Source: Oikopleura dioica
Lineage: Eukaryota; Chordata; Appendicularia; Copelata; Oikopleuridae
Length of the DNA: 64,000 nucleotides
Reading direction: 5' to 3'
Assembly (NCBI GenBank): GCA_907165135.1
Contig: OU015566.1
Span: 6,122,157 to 6,186,156 of the forward strand
Below are positions 53,960 to 64,000 of the stretch, piece after piece. A program made the translations under genes and the position numbers. Numbering within the stretch: position 1 is the first letter of the stretch; every line of letters begins with the position of its first letter. The notes beneath the pieces are model-generated. The model worked only from the letters and a program-made list of their open reading frames with translations, was not told where the DNA came from and did not search any database.

Positions 53960-54365
53960 TTCAATTCTGAAGTTGCTTGAGTTTGGATTTGTGATTTTCT
54001 GAACTGATTTGCTTTCTGCGAATTTTGGCGAAAAATAAATCGGGTTCTAGAGAAAATAAATTTTTCAAAAAATTTTTTTTTGCGATATTTTGCTGTTTTC
54101 GCGAAGAAAAAGCTCGAAAACAGGCTTATTGTTGGTGAACTTTCCTCCATGATTGCAATTCGACTGCCCTGTCAATTGAAAAGTGTAATTGATAGTAGCT
54201 GCTAATACCCATTCTTGATTTATTGCAGCGCTTGAGTCAGGATAATGAGATCGCAGGTCTCCCGCCTAAGCTCTCCTCTGACTACCTCTTGCAGCGCTGA
54301 AATTATCGCAGCGCGAAAAAAGTGTTCTTTGAACGTTGCGACGCAAAAGAGAATAAGCACAAAAT
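53960..54365. other. Divergent promoter interval
   Basis: Short upstream region shared by a minus-strand small gene and the EF-hand gene. It has repeated GCAGCGC words (54226-54315). No gene was seen. Confidence 0.4.
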
Positions 54366-55296
54366 ATGAGCCAGGCCGTACTTGACCGTAAGTTCATCTC
54401 AGTTTTTCAAAAAAAATTTTATTTTTTGGCAAAATTTTGGTTCCCTAGCCCTAAGCCTTATGTAAATAATGAGAAAATTTTAAATTTTTGCTAATTTTTT
54501 GATATAAAAAAATAAAATATTTTTGACGAAAAATGTTAAAATTGACGAATCATGAATGACGATTTCGTATCTTTTTATGCAGAAAATTCAAAAATAAACA
54601 AGGTTTTGCCAATTTCGTCATCATTTTTAGAATCATCAAAGTTAATTTTCATTTAAAAGAAATATTGACTTTTTTAAAAACTGGCTTTCCTCCAACTTTC
54701 AAAGCAACCTAAGATTTCGTTAAGAATGCGTTGCTGCTTTTGAGCTCTTCACCAAGGACACAACCGACCAGCTCCTTGGCGTTGCTGAGCTCGATCTGGT
54801 TCTCCGAGCTCTTGGCCAGGAACCCAACCCAAAGGAGCTTGGAGAAATCATGCAGGGATACGGATCCAGTAAGTTATATTCTCCCTCCGCCCCTGTTCAA
54901 GTGTTGATAAGAGTTCGGCAAGATGAACTTGGACGACTTCCTCGAACTCATGCAGCAGCAGATCCGAGCGAACACCTCCGACCGAAATGCTGACTCTCTC
55001 CCCGCCGCCACCATTGCCTTCTTCGCCGAGGCCTTCCGACTTTTCGACAAGGACCAGGACGGATATTTGAACATGGACGAACTCAAGGTATTCTCCATTC
55101 AAGCTTCAAAAACCTCAATTTTCAGAACGCTCTTTCTCTCATCGGCCAGGACGGCTCTGCGGAAGAATTGATGGTCGCTTCCGACGCCAACAAGGATCAC
55201 AAACTCGACTTCGACGGTAACAGAATTTGCCTTGAAAGATAAATTGAGATTTATTTTTTAGAATTCGTCGAGATGATGAAAGATATCGATGTTTGA
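54366..55296 (+). CDS. Troponin C/calmodulin-like EF-hand protein
   Basis: Start MSQAVLD, then a first intron of about 350 nt, long for this genome. Four EF-hand positions can be placed. The two N-lobe loops are degenerate (TKDTTDQLLGVAEL; GSKFGKMNLDDFLE). The third is canonical (DKDQDGYLNMDE). The fourth (DANKDHKLDFDE) has most acidic ligands but His where Gly is usual. It ends EFVEMMKDIDV. A calcium-binding C-lobe with an N-lobe that has lost sites resembles troponin C of some invertebrates, so muscle regulation is a reasonable inference. Confidence 0.82.
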
Positions 55297-55471
55297 AAAA
55301 TTTGTGAAAAATAAAGAACACCTGGACATTCGAAATTCCACTAGTTTTTACGAAATTGCTTTCTAATATAACTGATTTTTTATAAAAAAAAATTTAATCA
55401 AAAAAGAAAAGAGAAAACAAAGATTGGATAGATTGAACAGATGACTTAAGCCAAGAGAGCTGCGAAAAGCA

Positions 55472-55717
55472 TCAGACTGATGCCATCAGTGCAGTTGGCA
55501 GAATCATCGAAGCTGCTGAGCTTGACCCTCCTTTTGAGCCCCCACTTGGTCCGCTTGGTCTACTAGGTCGGCTAGGTCGTCGTCTGCGTAGCTCTTTGGA
55601 CAAGTCTTCTTCGTTTTGATATTCATTGTCCGCATTTGGACCGATGGATGCAGTCGAATTGTCAAAGAGAACGGCTTGGCAAGCGAGAAAATAGAAAAAG
55701 AAAATGAGAAATTTCAT
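55472..55717 (-). CDS. Small secreted Pro/Arg-rich protein
   Basis: A single-exon frame of 81 residues with a strong signal peptide (MKF, then LIFFFYFLACQAVLF), an N-glycosylation site (NST), a dibasic run ELRRRRPSRP and repeated PSRPSRPSGPSGG. The RRRR could be a propeptide cleavage site. Another frame at the 3' end reads DSANCTDGISLMLFAALLA, which would resemble a GPI signal if a small intron exists. Family unknown. Confidence 0.55.
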   Translation of the reverse strand: MKFLIFFFYFLACQAVLFDNSTASIGPNADNEYQNEEDLSKELRRRRPSRPSRPSGPSGGSKGGSSSAASMILPTALMASV

Positions 55718-55868
55718 TCTCGATTGGATATAGTGAATAGTTTTTCAAGAGATTCAGACTTTATACTTACTGAAAAACAATGGATTTTCCCTTTTTGAAA
55801 AGTCTCCATGGAAAGCCGGAAACTATTCTGCTCCAAGCTGAGCTTTCTACATTGTAGAACTACAATCA

Positions 55869-56417
55869 ATGGAAGATCCAACAAGTTACTGTATTAGGAG
55901 AATACAGATTTCTGACGCACAAAAAAACTACTGTCGCTCTTTCTATCCTCGGGCGTCGGAGGGAAAAATCAGGATCAACGAACTTTCTCAAAATTTTCAA
56001 CAAGCTCAGGTTGCCGAGTCGACAATGCATAAATATGACGCCATCAAATTATTGCACTGTAAAACATGATGCACCTACTTATCAATAAATTTTTATTCTT
56101 GATAGCTGTGTTGATAGCCAGTTAAGATAGCCAAAAGCGAACCTCGCTTGCGTCGTCAAAAATTGCCAGAAAAGCTACAACCTTCTGACATTCAGAAAAG
56201 AACAAAAACGGAGGCGAAACTATCCAAGAGTAAGCCAAGCAGTCGTGACTATCATTCCCATAAAGCGTTTTATCCTTTTTCTCCCGGAAAATCTTTCTCT
56301 CTCCGCGAGCTCACTCGCGATGGTCATCGAAGAAGAAAACGAGACAACAGAAAATCCAAATTTCCATACGAGAATCCAGGTTACCCGAATTTGAGCTTAT
56401 TTAATAAAGTTCAATAA
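55869..56417 (+). CDS. Small basic hypothetical protein
   Basis: Two exons joined by an intron near 56060-56130 (GTAAAA to GATAG). The protein begins MEDPTSYCIRRIQISDAQKN and continues KSEPRLRRQKLPEKLQPSDI and KSFSLRELTRDGHRRRKRDN. It is rich in Arg, Lys and Ser with no recognised domain. It ends LSLFNKVQ with an AATAAA at 56402 near the stop. It might be the cytoplasmic beginning of the next gene, but the stop argues for a separate unit. Confidence 0.45.
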
Positions 56418-56477
56418 TAGTGCCTTGACTGCGACTGCTTAGGCGTTCTGAGACAAAAAGGCAAAAAAGTTTTTTTG

Positions 56478-57588
56478 ATGCCCGTGGAAGTTTTGACTAC
56501 TCGGAGCATCCTTACTCAGGAATATGATGTAAGAAAATTGGAAAAGAAGAAAACATGGAAGAAAAAGGTCACTGCGAAAATGAGCTTGGAGAAACACGGA
56601 AACGCCACCCAGCCACAGCAGTACAGCTATCTTACTCTTGGCACTGTTTTCTGGGTCACTGTTATTCTCATAGGTACCTCTCGAGTAATTTAAATATCTA
56701 ATTTTACAAGCAAACTTCGCTTCCTTGAAAAAATCGCGCGGCGCAACGACTTTTCTGACGTCGAGCTGTCACCGAAACTACAAGAAATGCGTTAAAACTT
56801 CGTCAATGGACTTTTGCGGGCATTTGATGAAGCAATGCCGTGACACCAAGGAGTTTATCCTTCCTGAGCCGGTTTCGAAGGTCGAGCATGTCAAAGCGGC
56901 GCCTCTTACTTTTTCGGAGGAAGAAAATGAAGTGAATCTCCGCCGCTGTCAGAAGAAACGCTTTTACGACCAAAAAGTGTGCCGCCATCTCTGCTCAAAC
57001 ACGCTGGTTTTGAAATCAACGAGGACCAATCCGATCACGCCCTGCGAGTCGATCTGTTTTGGGCTGACTAGAAGCTTCGATTCTGCCGGGGAGGTCTGTC
57101 CGTTTCAGAAATACTGCTCCAAAGGTTGTCCTTGTCCTCATTACGAATGCGAGAAGTTGGAGTCGCCTCAAAAACTTGTTCCAGTCTTTGATCTCCGAAA
57201 GTCTGAAAACAGTTCAACGCCAATCGAGTCAACTTCAACTCAGTCGACATCAACTGTGTCAACTTCGACGACTTGGTCAACAACATGGTCTTCAGCGCAG
57301 TCAACATCAACTTGGTCGACTCCAACAACAACAATGATAACATCTCCAATTACCATTTCAACTCAGTCAACATTGTCCTTGATCAACTCAACCGCTCAAT
57401 CAAAGGGGAGCATAGGGCTTCCAAGTAGTAGTCAACTTGAAGCACCAAACTTTGCGATTTTTCTGGTCGATTTCAATGGACAAGAGCGGCCAAGAGTGAC
57501 AAATGCCTCAGACTTTTTGTTTTCTTATGAACGGTTTTGCTTATTCGATGATGACTCATCATTGATGAGGGAAGCTCCTACAAATTAG
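56478..57588 (+). CDS. Single-pass membrane protein with Cys-rich and mucin regions
   Basis: ATG 56478 starts MPVEVLTTRSILTQEYDVRK. A basic cytoplasmic end is followed by a signal anchor (YLTLGTVFWVTVILI), and an intron (GTACCT) then a Cys-rich region (SSCHRNYKKCVKTSSMDFC, CRHLCSN, CPFQKYCSKGCPCPHYEC). A Ser/Thr tract near 57230-57370 (STQSTSTVSTSTTWST) is mucin-like. The layout parallels the gene at 12.3-14.4 kb. The stop at 57588 may be an intron read-through, because kelch-like exons follow directly. Confidence 0.6.
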
Positions 57589-57650
57589 GTTAAATAATTT
57601 TCGAGTCCTACTATTATTTACAATCATTCAAAACTAAAAAGTCAATTGGT

Positions 57651-60345
57651 GTTACCTTTCTCAACGGGGAGCATTACTTGGTCGATGCGATCGGAAACTT
57701 GATGAGAGTGAAAGAAACTGATGCTGCTCCGATTATCATTCCGAACCAACTCAAATATGTGTAAGTGAATATGTTATTCCGATTATTTGCTAGATCTCAT
57801 GTTCAAAAAAATAAATAAAGATTTTCTGATCTAAAGAAGTCAAGGCCCAGATAATTTTCTCGTTCTAAAGAGGCCGCTTCGTTTTCCACTTTGGGTCATC
57901 GATTGGAACCCACCACATTGAGATTCGCATGAAAGACAGGGACAGCAAGATCTTTCCGGTCGTTGTTATTTGAAAACGGTCGAAATTACACAATTTTATG
58001 ATCACAAAGAGGCGCTATTGCCTTTGAAAGCAAAGTTTTGACCGGTAAAAGCGCCCCAAGCGAGAGTCAAGACAAGTGCTTCTATTACGCGCCGGATTAC
58101 AATTTGAACAGATTTGAAACGGCTCAAGGTAAGGATAAGCTCCTTTAGTTTCGTTTAACATTTTTGAGGCTGGATCGCGAGCAACCACTTCAACGCTCGA
58201 ACTTCCTCGGTCAGCTTTGGCGGAACATTTTATCTGATGAGTTTGAGACTCGGCAAAAAATGGATAACCCTTTCAAAAACGATTGCCCTGAACTCGATCC
58301 GATCAACGGAAGAGTTGAATAAGGGCTGGAGGAAGGAAGAGCTAGCGATTCCTGCAACTTTCCGCGACTTCGATCCTGTGCACGTGATTCCTCTGGAATG
58401 GATTTGAAAGAAACTAAACTCGTTCTGTGTGATTTTCTTTGAATCCAAAAAGACCGACCTCGGTCAATTGATGCTTATTCTCGTCACTAGAAGCATCGCC
58501 CTCTCGAACACGCAGTACTCGATTTTACTTGAAAAAGAAGGGAAATTCTTGACGCTTGGGAGCGAATGGATTGGGTCCTTGATCAATTACGAGCGAGAAT
58601 CGCGTTGTTTCTCTGGTTTGTACGCTCCGAAAGATTACGCTTATTCGAATGAATTCGGAACCAACAACGACGAGTGCGAGTATTTCATCAATGGCTTCAT
58701 CAACAACGATCGTATTTACCTCCAGAATATCGTTTTCGACACGACTTTTGAAATTTATTTCGACTTCGGAGAGGATCTTCACTTTAGTTAATATGGGAAC
58801 ATAGGTTCTCTACGGGCCGTAGACTACGGCAAATAGAATCCTGACTTATGGTCCATAACTCGTGTAGCTCTAGATAGTTGATCCTCCTATGAGATCACAT
58901 CGAGCTTGATTTCCGGCAACAAAGTGCTGAAAACAAAATGCTTGTGACTAGCAACCCGTATTTCGAATTCCACAAAGATGTCTTTCCGTACTTCGCGAAA
59001 AACGCTGTAAAAAATCAAACCGCGTTTCCGCAATCAGGCGAGGCTCTTGATCAAAGAAGCATAATCATTTAGTCGCAAGTCTTGACTAACGGCGATAAAC
59101 AGAACCCAAAAAGCAAGCAGTTTGTCTCCTCCCTATCCACTGGCAATTCTACCCGATTTCCCCTTTTCGTCTTTCAATGAGTCCTTATTCCAAATTTCTT
59201 CATTCGAACTGGACTTTAACGTAACGCAAAAACTCTCTTTCGACATAAAGCAAGGAGTCTTTACATTAGAATCTTAAAAAATATTTTATTAAAATTCAGA
59301 TTTTTATTGAAATGATATTCTTGACTCTCAAAAGACCAAATCTTCCCTTAGAAAAACTGCGAAAATCCTGGAATTTCGATCTTACAATGAAAAATCGATC
59401 ATTGCAGTTGAAACTATCGAGAAAAACTCGATTGCGATTTCATCAGACTTTTTCGAGGAATCGATCATTTTGGACGATCCGTTAAACACGAATTGGAAAT
59501 CTATTGAATTCGTGTTCCAAGTCGAAGAAGACTCGCATTTTTTCTTCGTCCAGAAGAATGATGATGATAAGATCGCTAGAAGACAAATGGACAGGCTTCG
59601 AACGATGGGAGAAAAGAGAATCAGAGTTTTCAAATTCGACGACGAAACCGAAATTAAAAATGTTTTCTTCTTTCAAAATCGACCGAGCCTGATTTTCGTT
59701 ATCTTATCCAAAGCAACTGAGTTACCACATCAATCTGCTCTGTTTGGAGATGGTTTCATAAGCGAAGATAGAAAAATAATTGTTCCAACGATTCTTGAGA
59801 ATAAAATCTACGAATCGAAAGCTGCTCTTGTGAAAGGCCAGTTGCATCTTTTCGGCGGCTATCAGAGAGCAAAGCTAGTAGACAACTCTTTGAAACTCCT
59901 TCTTGACTTTTTTAGATTATTATTCTTGATGGATGCGAATTGAAGCTTCTCCCTATTCGGCTTCAATATAAATATTTTTTTGGAAGCGCGGTCCTCTCAA
60001 TTTTGAACGGAAGTCAAGGTTCTTCGCAAGAAAATATCATTTATAAGTTATAAATTATAACACTTTTCAGCTCTTGTTTGTTTTGATTCCCCAAATGACA
60101 AGAAATGCGAGATTTTTAACGGCACTGCTGTTGAAAAACTCGCATTCGAACCAAAAGAAGGGCATTGGGACGGTGGACTTGGTCATTTTAAAGGGAAGCC
60201 AACAGCAGTCGGCGGTCAGAATTATCCTTATACGAACGAAGGATACACGGAAACCCTGACTGAAAATGGCTGGAAAAAACTACGTCGTCATCCAAGGTTA
60301 TTTCTTATTTGCGAATTTTTATTGAGCATGATTCAAGAGATATAG
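57651..60345 (+). CDS. Kelch-like exons, probably the 3' part of the mucin gene
   Basis: A series of exon-sized frames with blade-like text: VTFLNGEHYLVDAIGNLMRV, GRFVFHFGSSIGTHHIEIRM, ITLSKTIALNSIRSTEELNK, SNTQYSILLEKEGKFLTLGS, GFINNDRIYLQNIVFDTTFE, KGQLHLFGGYQRAK and VEKLAFEPKEGHWDGGLGHF. Glycine-pair words such as LFGGY suit kelch repeats. I did not resolve every splice site, so the span is approximate and may contain two genes. With the preceding membrane and mucin exons it would form an extracellular beta-propeller protein. Confidence 0.45.
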
Positions 60346-60588
60346 ATAAGGTCTCCACGCAAATAAATGATCAAATTGGGAGCAGTTCTTATTGTGGATA
60401 CGATTTTTATTGAAGATTTGGAATAAGCAGCTCAAGATCTTCAATAAGAGGTGTTAAACTTTTAAACTCAGATATACTAAGAATTATTTTCCAGTCTATT
60501 TTCTTTTCAAAACACTTTTCTGGGCCACTTCCGGTTCAGCACCATAAATGCTTGCGGTGCCTACTGAAGTTTTTCACTTCTTCAAGAG

Positions 60589-61407
60589 ATGGTGAGATTT
60601 TTGCAAGATTCAAAGGACAATGCGACCGATACTCCGGCGCTGAACAATATTCCCGTCAGTGCTTTGCTCGCACTGATCAACGCTAGGTAAGTTTTTCCGA
60701 TAAAGTTAATTGATTTACGATTAGTAATGTGACCATCGTCGAAGGAGACGTTGTCCCTGTCGCTGACGAAGAGGAAGACGAGCATGTTTACACCGCGAAG
60801 AGCGCAGCGGAAGTGCAGGAGATGTTTCAACTGGACATGGAAGCTATCAAAGCTGGTCGCAACGCCGCTCTGAACTGGCACAATGACAAGCGCAACCTTC
60901 ACGAAGGGACTGGCCCTATGACAGTATGACATATTTGGCTCTTCTTTTCTCACTCTTAAATTTTCAAGCTGAACAAGCATGCAAGCAGAAAGGCGCAAGC
61001 TTGGGCGGATAAAATTGCAGCTGGCGAGGAGTTTGGTTACGATCCCGAAAATACGTATGTATCTCGTTTTGAAAGGCACCGAAAAAGAGCCTTTTTAGAC
61101 TTTGCGGAGAAAACGTCGTCTTGATCCACATCAATAACGACCTGGACTACATGACCATGAACGATTTCGAAAATACTGGAGAGGAATGCGGGACAGCCTA
61201 TTGGTAGCTTTACCCAGGCAATCTGGAAGTCGTCCGCAATTCTCGGCGTCGGAATCTCCCTTGAGAAAGACGGGAAATACATCATTGGTGGGCATTGTTT
61301 TCTTGTTGAAAGATAACGCTTTTTTAGTTGTTTGTCGCTACTTCCAAAAGGGCAACATCAGGGGCAGACGATCCGCGCAAATCGGAGCACTCAAGAACTG
61401 CGATTAA
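60589..61407 (+). CDS. CAP-superfamily (SCP/TAPS) protein
   Basis: Start MVRFLQDSKDNATDTPALNN with no obvious signal peptide. After an acidic part, the CAP domain begins ALNWHNDKRNLHEGTGPMTL and continues KHASRKAQAWADKIAAGEEF, CGENVVLIHI and FTQAIWKSSAILGVGISLEK. It ends VARYFQKGNIRGRRSAQIGA. These match the CAP order (HNxxR, A..WA..., GEN, H/SFTQ..W, Y.P.GN). It is nearest in type to GAPR-1-like intracellular CAP proteins. The frame changes between EECGTAYW and GSFTQ near 61200, so an error, frameshift or missed splice is present. Confidence 0.75.
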
Positions 61408-61497
61408 TCAATTTCTGAATGAACTGAGTTCTTGAGAAAGACTGACTCTGTACTTCAATAAAATTTGTTGTATCTCTAATTGTTAGTGAGTGCACGA

Positions 61498-61830
61498 TGT
61501 GTGTAAAAAACTTATCTGTTATAGACCGTAGTAGACGGTAGCTGACTGCACAGCTACTGTCATAATGACAGTGTCACTCCTGTAATTAGGTCCTGCCTCC
61601 AGATAATTGCATTCTGAGTAGGCGACTCAATTATAGAGCGAATAACCATCGATTTCTCAGGCTATAAAAACCCGTGATCTTTCTCACTTTTTGGTCTCTC
61701 AAAAAACTCTTGATTTTGAAATAAACAACTCTAGTCTTCACAGCCAAGCAGACTCTTCCTTGCCTCCAGATACAAGCATCCTAGGATATAGGTTTTTAGA
61801 AATAGAAACAGTCATATCTACACACTATAT
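61498..61830 (+). repeat. LTR-like repeat, copy 1
   Basis: About 330 bp starting TGTGTGTAAAAAACTTATCT and ending near CACACTATAT, with a TATA-type CTATAAAAACCCGTGA and a downstream AATAAA (61721). It is repeated in tandem immediately after, and its first 110 bases recur inverted at 63679-63788. Confidence 0.7.
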
Positions 61831-61836
61831 TGGTTA

Positions 61837-62156
61837 TGTGTGAAAATAGCTTATCTGTGATAGACCATAGTAGACAGTAGCTGGCTGCACGGGTACTGTT
61901 ATTCCTATTGTTAGGTCCTGCCATCAGATAATTGCATTCTGAGCAGGCGGACTCAATTATAGAGCTTATTACCATCGATTTCTCAGACTATAAAAACCCG
62001 TGAACTTTCTCACTATCTTGTCTCTCACAAAACTCTTGATTTGGAAATAAACAACTCTACTCTACTCAACCAAGCTGACTCTTTCTTGACTCCAAAGGCC
62101 AAGCATCCCAGTATATAGGCCTTAGATTTAGATACAGTCATACATACACACTATAC
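61837..62156 (+). repeat. LTR-like repeat, copy 2
   Basis: Close copy of 61498-61830, ending CACACTATAC and followed by TGGTGACTGAAG, which could be a primer-binding site. The same signals (CTATAAAAACCCGTGA, AATAAA) are kept. Confidence 0.7.
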
Positions 62157-63678
62157 TGGTGACTGAAGTTTACGAACCGCGCCTGCTGCTACTTGATAGA
62201 AAGGATAAGTGATAAAAAATTCGAGAGACCCAATTGAGTAGTAGTCCATCTTTTTATCGTATAATTAGGCGATTGGCCCCGGTTTATTACATTTCCGCTT
62301 ATAGACAAATTAAAAGCGGCGGTTTTTTAGAAATTGATAGGGGATGAAAGTTTTGAGACTCGATCATCCATCCAAAAAGACGCTCTTTTGCGTCAAGCTC
62401 TAGGAAAGGGGCGTAATGTGAAATGCATACTACCAGTCATTTCTCAAGTTTGTTAACAGGGATAGAGCGCCGCTTGTTAAGAAACATGGGTTTGCCGAAA
62501 ATAGATGGGCGCTCGCTAAGCCTGCCTTTCTCGGCTTGGAAAGCGGAGCTTCGCACCCCTTGTTAAGAAACTTGGGTTTTCCAAAAATAGATAGGGCGCC
62601 CGGTGTTAAGAAACATGAGTGCAAATCGGTGTTAAAAAACTTGAGAAATGACTGTAACGCACAGGATTTTTGGAGCCAAGTGCGAATTCCACCTTGTTCC
62701 TATTGACATCAGAGATACCAAGGAGGATATGAAATATTCCCAACTCCAAACAAGATTTTCGGCTGAGCGTGAAGATTACATGAAAAATTATTAAAATAAA
62801 ATCACGCCAGAATTAGAAAACGAGGAATATTTCAAGAATATGCCTAATAACGAAACAAAATAGATCATTCAGGGTCTTGCAGCACTTGACACCAAATATT
62901 ATTTATTTTTGGCGTACGCATACGGTCTTACTTTAGAGCCTGTTTAGAAGAAAGTGGTTCTGAGGGCGAATCAAGGAGAATCCCTAAGGGACAGCCCAAA
63001 AATAAAACAAGCCCTCAGACTAGAGTTCAGAAAACCCCCAAGTACAAAATCAGCCACAAAACCAATCTGGACAAAAACGGGAAATAAGTACTCAACCTGG
63101 TCCAAGTTCGAAAATCGGAAATTAATCCCCAAATATTTCATTAACTCAGACAAACCAAAAAATTTCGGATCAAAATTTTTAACAAATCAAATCAAGATAC
63201 CGCTCTGAAAAAGTTACATAATGACACTTTTATGTTCCAATTTCAAAAACTCACTTCCGACTTTCGCTACCTCTCTTTTCTCACTTCCAATACCGCCGAC
63301 AAAGAAGAAATTCTACTTGTTGCATCAAAAGTGTTGAAAACCAGCTCTAAAAAACATTTATTTTGACAACAAAGAAGAGTACAAAAAAAAGATAAATAAA
63401 GAAAGAAATGTCGGAAAGAAACGTCGACGTTGTCCGGAAGGGACTTGTTCTCCTTGACGTCCAAGATGGTAGACGGACGAAGGGCGATTTTGTCCTCATT
63501 CTTATTGACCCAAGCACTGTGCTCATCGCCGTTAAAGACGATGCCAAGGTGCGGGCCAGATGGAGCAACGCGAGCCGAGCACAAGAGACGACCATTGTCG
63601 CTGATCGCGAATCCCAAATCGCTGGGTGGGCCCATCCTCTGTTGCTGTCTTCCGAATAAGAACAATCGACGATAATGA
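62157..63678. other. Repeat-derived interval with degenerate open frames
   Basis: Between the LTR-like repeats and their inverted partner. It includes repeats of TTAAGAAAC and CCAAAAATAGATAGGGCGCC-like text (62440-62630) and a short frame with FGAKCEFHLVPIDIRDTKED that may be a remnant of a mobile-element protein. No intact polymerase or integrase is present. Confidence 0.4.
63267..63665 (-). CDS. Possible minus-strand exon, unrecognised
   Basis: A minus-strand frame with protein-like text (DLGFAISDNGRLLCSARVAP, SGPHLGIVFNGDEHSAWVNK) but no start or splice context. A plus-strand frame overlaps it (63408-63659). Low support. Confidence 0.25.
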   Translation of the reverse strand: MFLFGRQQQRMGPPSDLGFAISDNGRLLCSARVAPSGPHLGIVFNGDEHSAWVNKNEDKIALRPSTILDVKENKSLPDNVDVSFRHFFLYLSFFCTLLCCQNKCFLELVFNTFDATSRISSLSAVLEVRKER

Positions 63679-63788
63679 TATGCTCAGAATGCAATTATCT
63701 GAACGCAGGACCTAATTATAGGAATGACAGTGGCCGTGCATCCAGCTACTGTCTACAACTGTCTTTAACAGATAAGCTTTTTACACAC
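63679..63788 (-). repeat. Inverted partial LTR-like repeat
   Basis: Reverse complement of the first 110 bases of the repeats at 61498 and 61837 (ending CAGATAAGCTTTTTACACA on the plus strand). With them it could delimit a larger inverted-repeat element. Confidence 0.7.
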
Positions 63789-64000
63789 TGTACTTTAGCC
63801 TCCTAAAGTTGTCAGCGAAATTCTACGAAGAATTTTGATCAAATATCTACTGAGTTAACGAATAGTGAGCTTTTGAAATCTAATTAAGCGCGAAAGGTGC
63901 TAGTTTCAGAGAAAAATGAGAATCTGCACGAGCTCAACTTTTTTTCGAGGAGCATTTTTCCGTTGTAATGCGTTTCCTCTTCGCTTTAATTGAGATCTTT

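Noticed and set aside
62954-63208. Basic 84-codon frame as a gag-like gene
   Set aside because: No zinc knuckle, protease or polymerase text nearby; kept only as possible remnant of a mobile element.

Overview
The window looks like nuclear DNA of a very compact chordate, most probably the larvacean tunicate Oikopleura dioica or a close relative. The signs are: about 30 protein-coding genes in 64 kb on both strands; introns mostly 40-50 nt; several introns that only keep frame if they are GA-AG or GC-AG, a habit known in larvaceans; short UTRs; and animal families such as Zic, polycystin-1, TRPM, Ly6/uPAR, CAP, MRPL55 and troponin C-like proteins. I see no rRNA, tRNA or CRISPR array. All gene models were spliced by eye and have no transcript support.

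Layout. 0.3-6.3 kb: a TRPM-like channel gene whose coding exons are interrupted by three inverted-repeat elements, one carrying a 20-unit hairpin satellite. 6.6-20 kb: a secreted EF-hand protein, a small Cys-rich secreted protein, a four-domain Ly6-like protein, a mucin/kelch protein, two multi-pass membrane proteins and a lysine-rich protein. 20.5-27.2 kb: a Zic factor, a C2H2 factor, a coiled-coil protein, an unknown protein and a Ras-like GTPase with a CaaX end. 27.6-34.9 kb: three tandem paralogues that start with a near copy of the histone H3 N-terminal tail; two carry a second, internal H3-tail copy. 35.1-43.3 kb: MRPL55 (its upstream region is a copy of that of the H3-like genes), an unknown gene, a family-92-like glycosyltransferase, a RING protein and a kinase with altered catalytic motifs. 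43.7-49.2 kb: a polycystin-1-like receptor/channel (CUB, EGFs, GPS, PLAT, channel). 49.4-61.4 kb: a phospholipase A2-like protein, a two-repeat secreted protein, a troponin C-like protein, mucin/kelch surface proteins and a CAP protein. 61.5-64 kb: repeats with LTR-like tandem copies and an inverted partner.

Two themes stand out. First, the tandem H3-tail-mimic genes: multi-exon proteins that present one or two H3-like tails with both ARKS/T sites, joined to a duplicated unknown domain. Second, several non-autonomous inverted-repeat elements sit inside coding exons with intact or near-intact target-site duplications. Exact loss of element plus one duplication restores the reading frame in four cases, and a fifth element lies at an inferred splice junction. 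These are either transposon-derived introns or very recent gene-breaking insertions. RNA data would decide between them.
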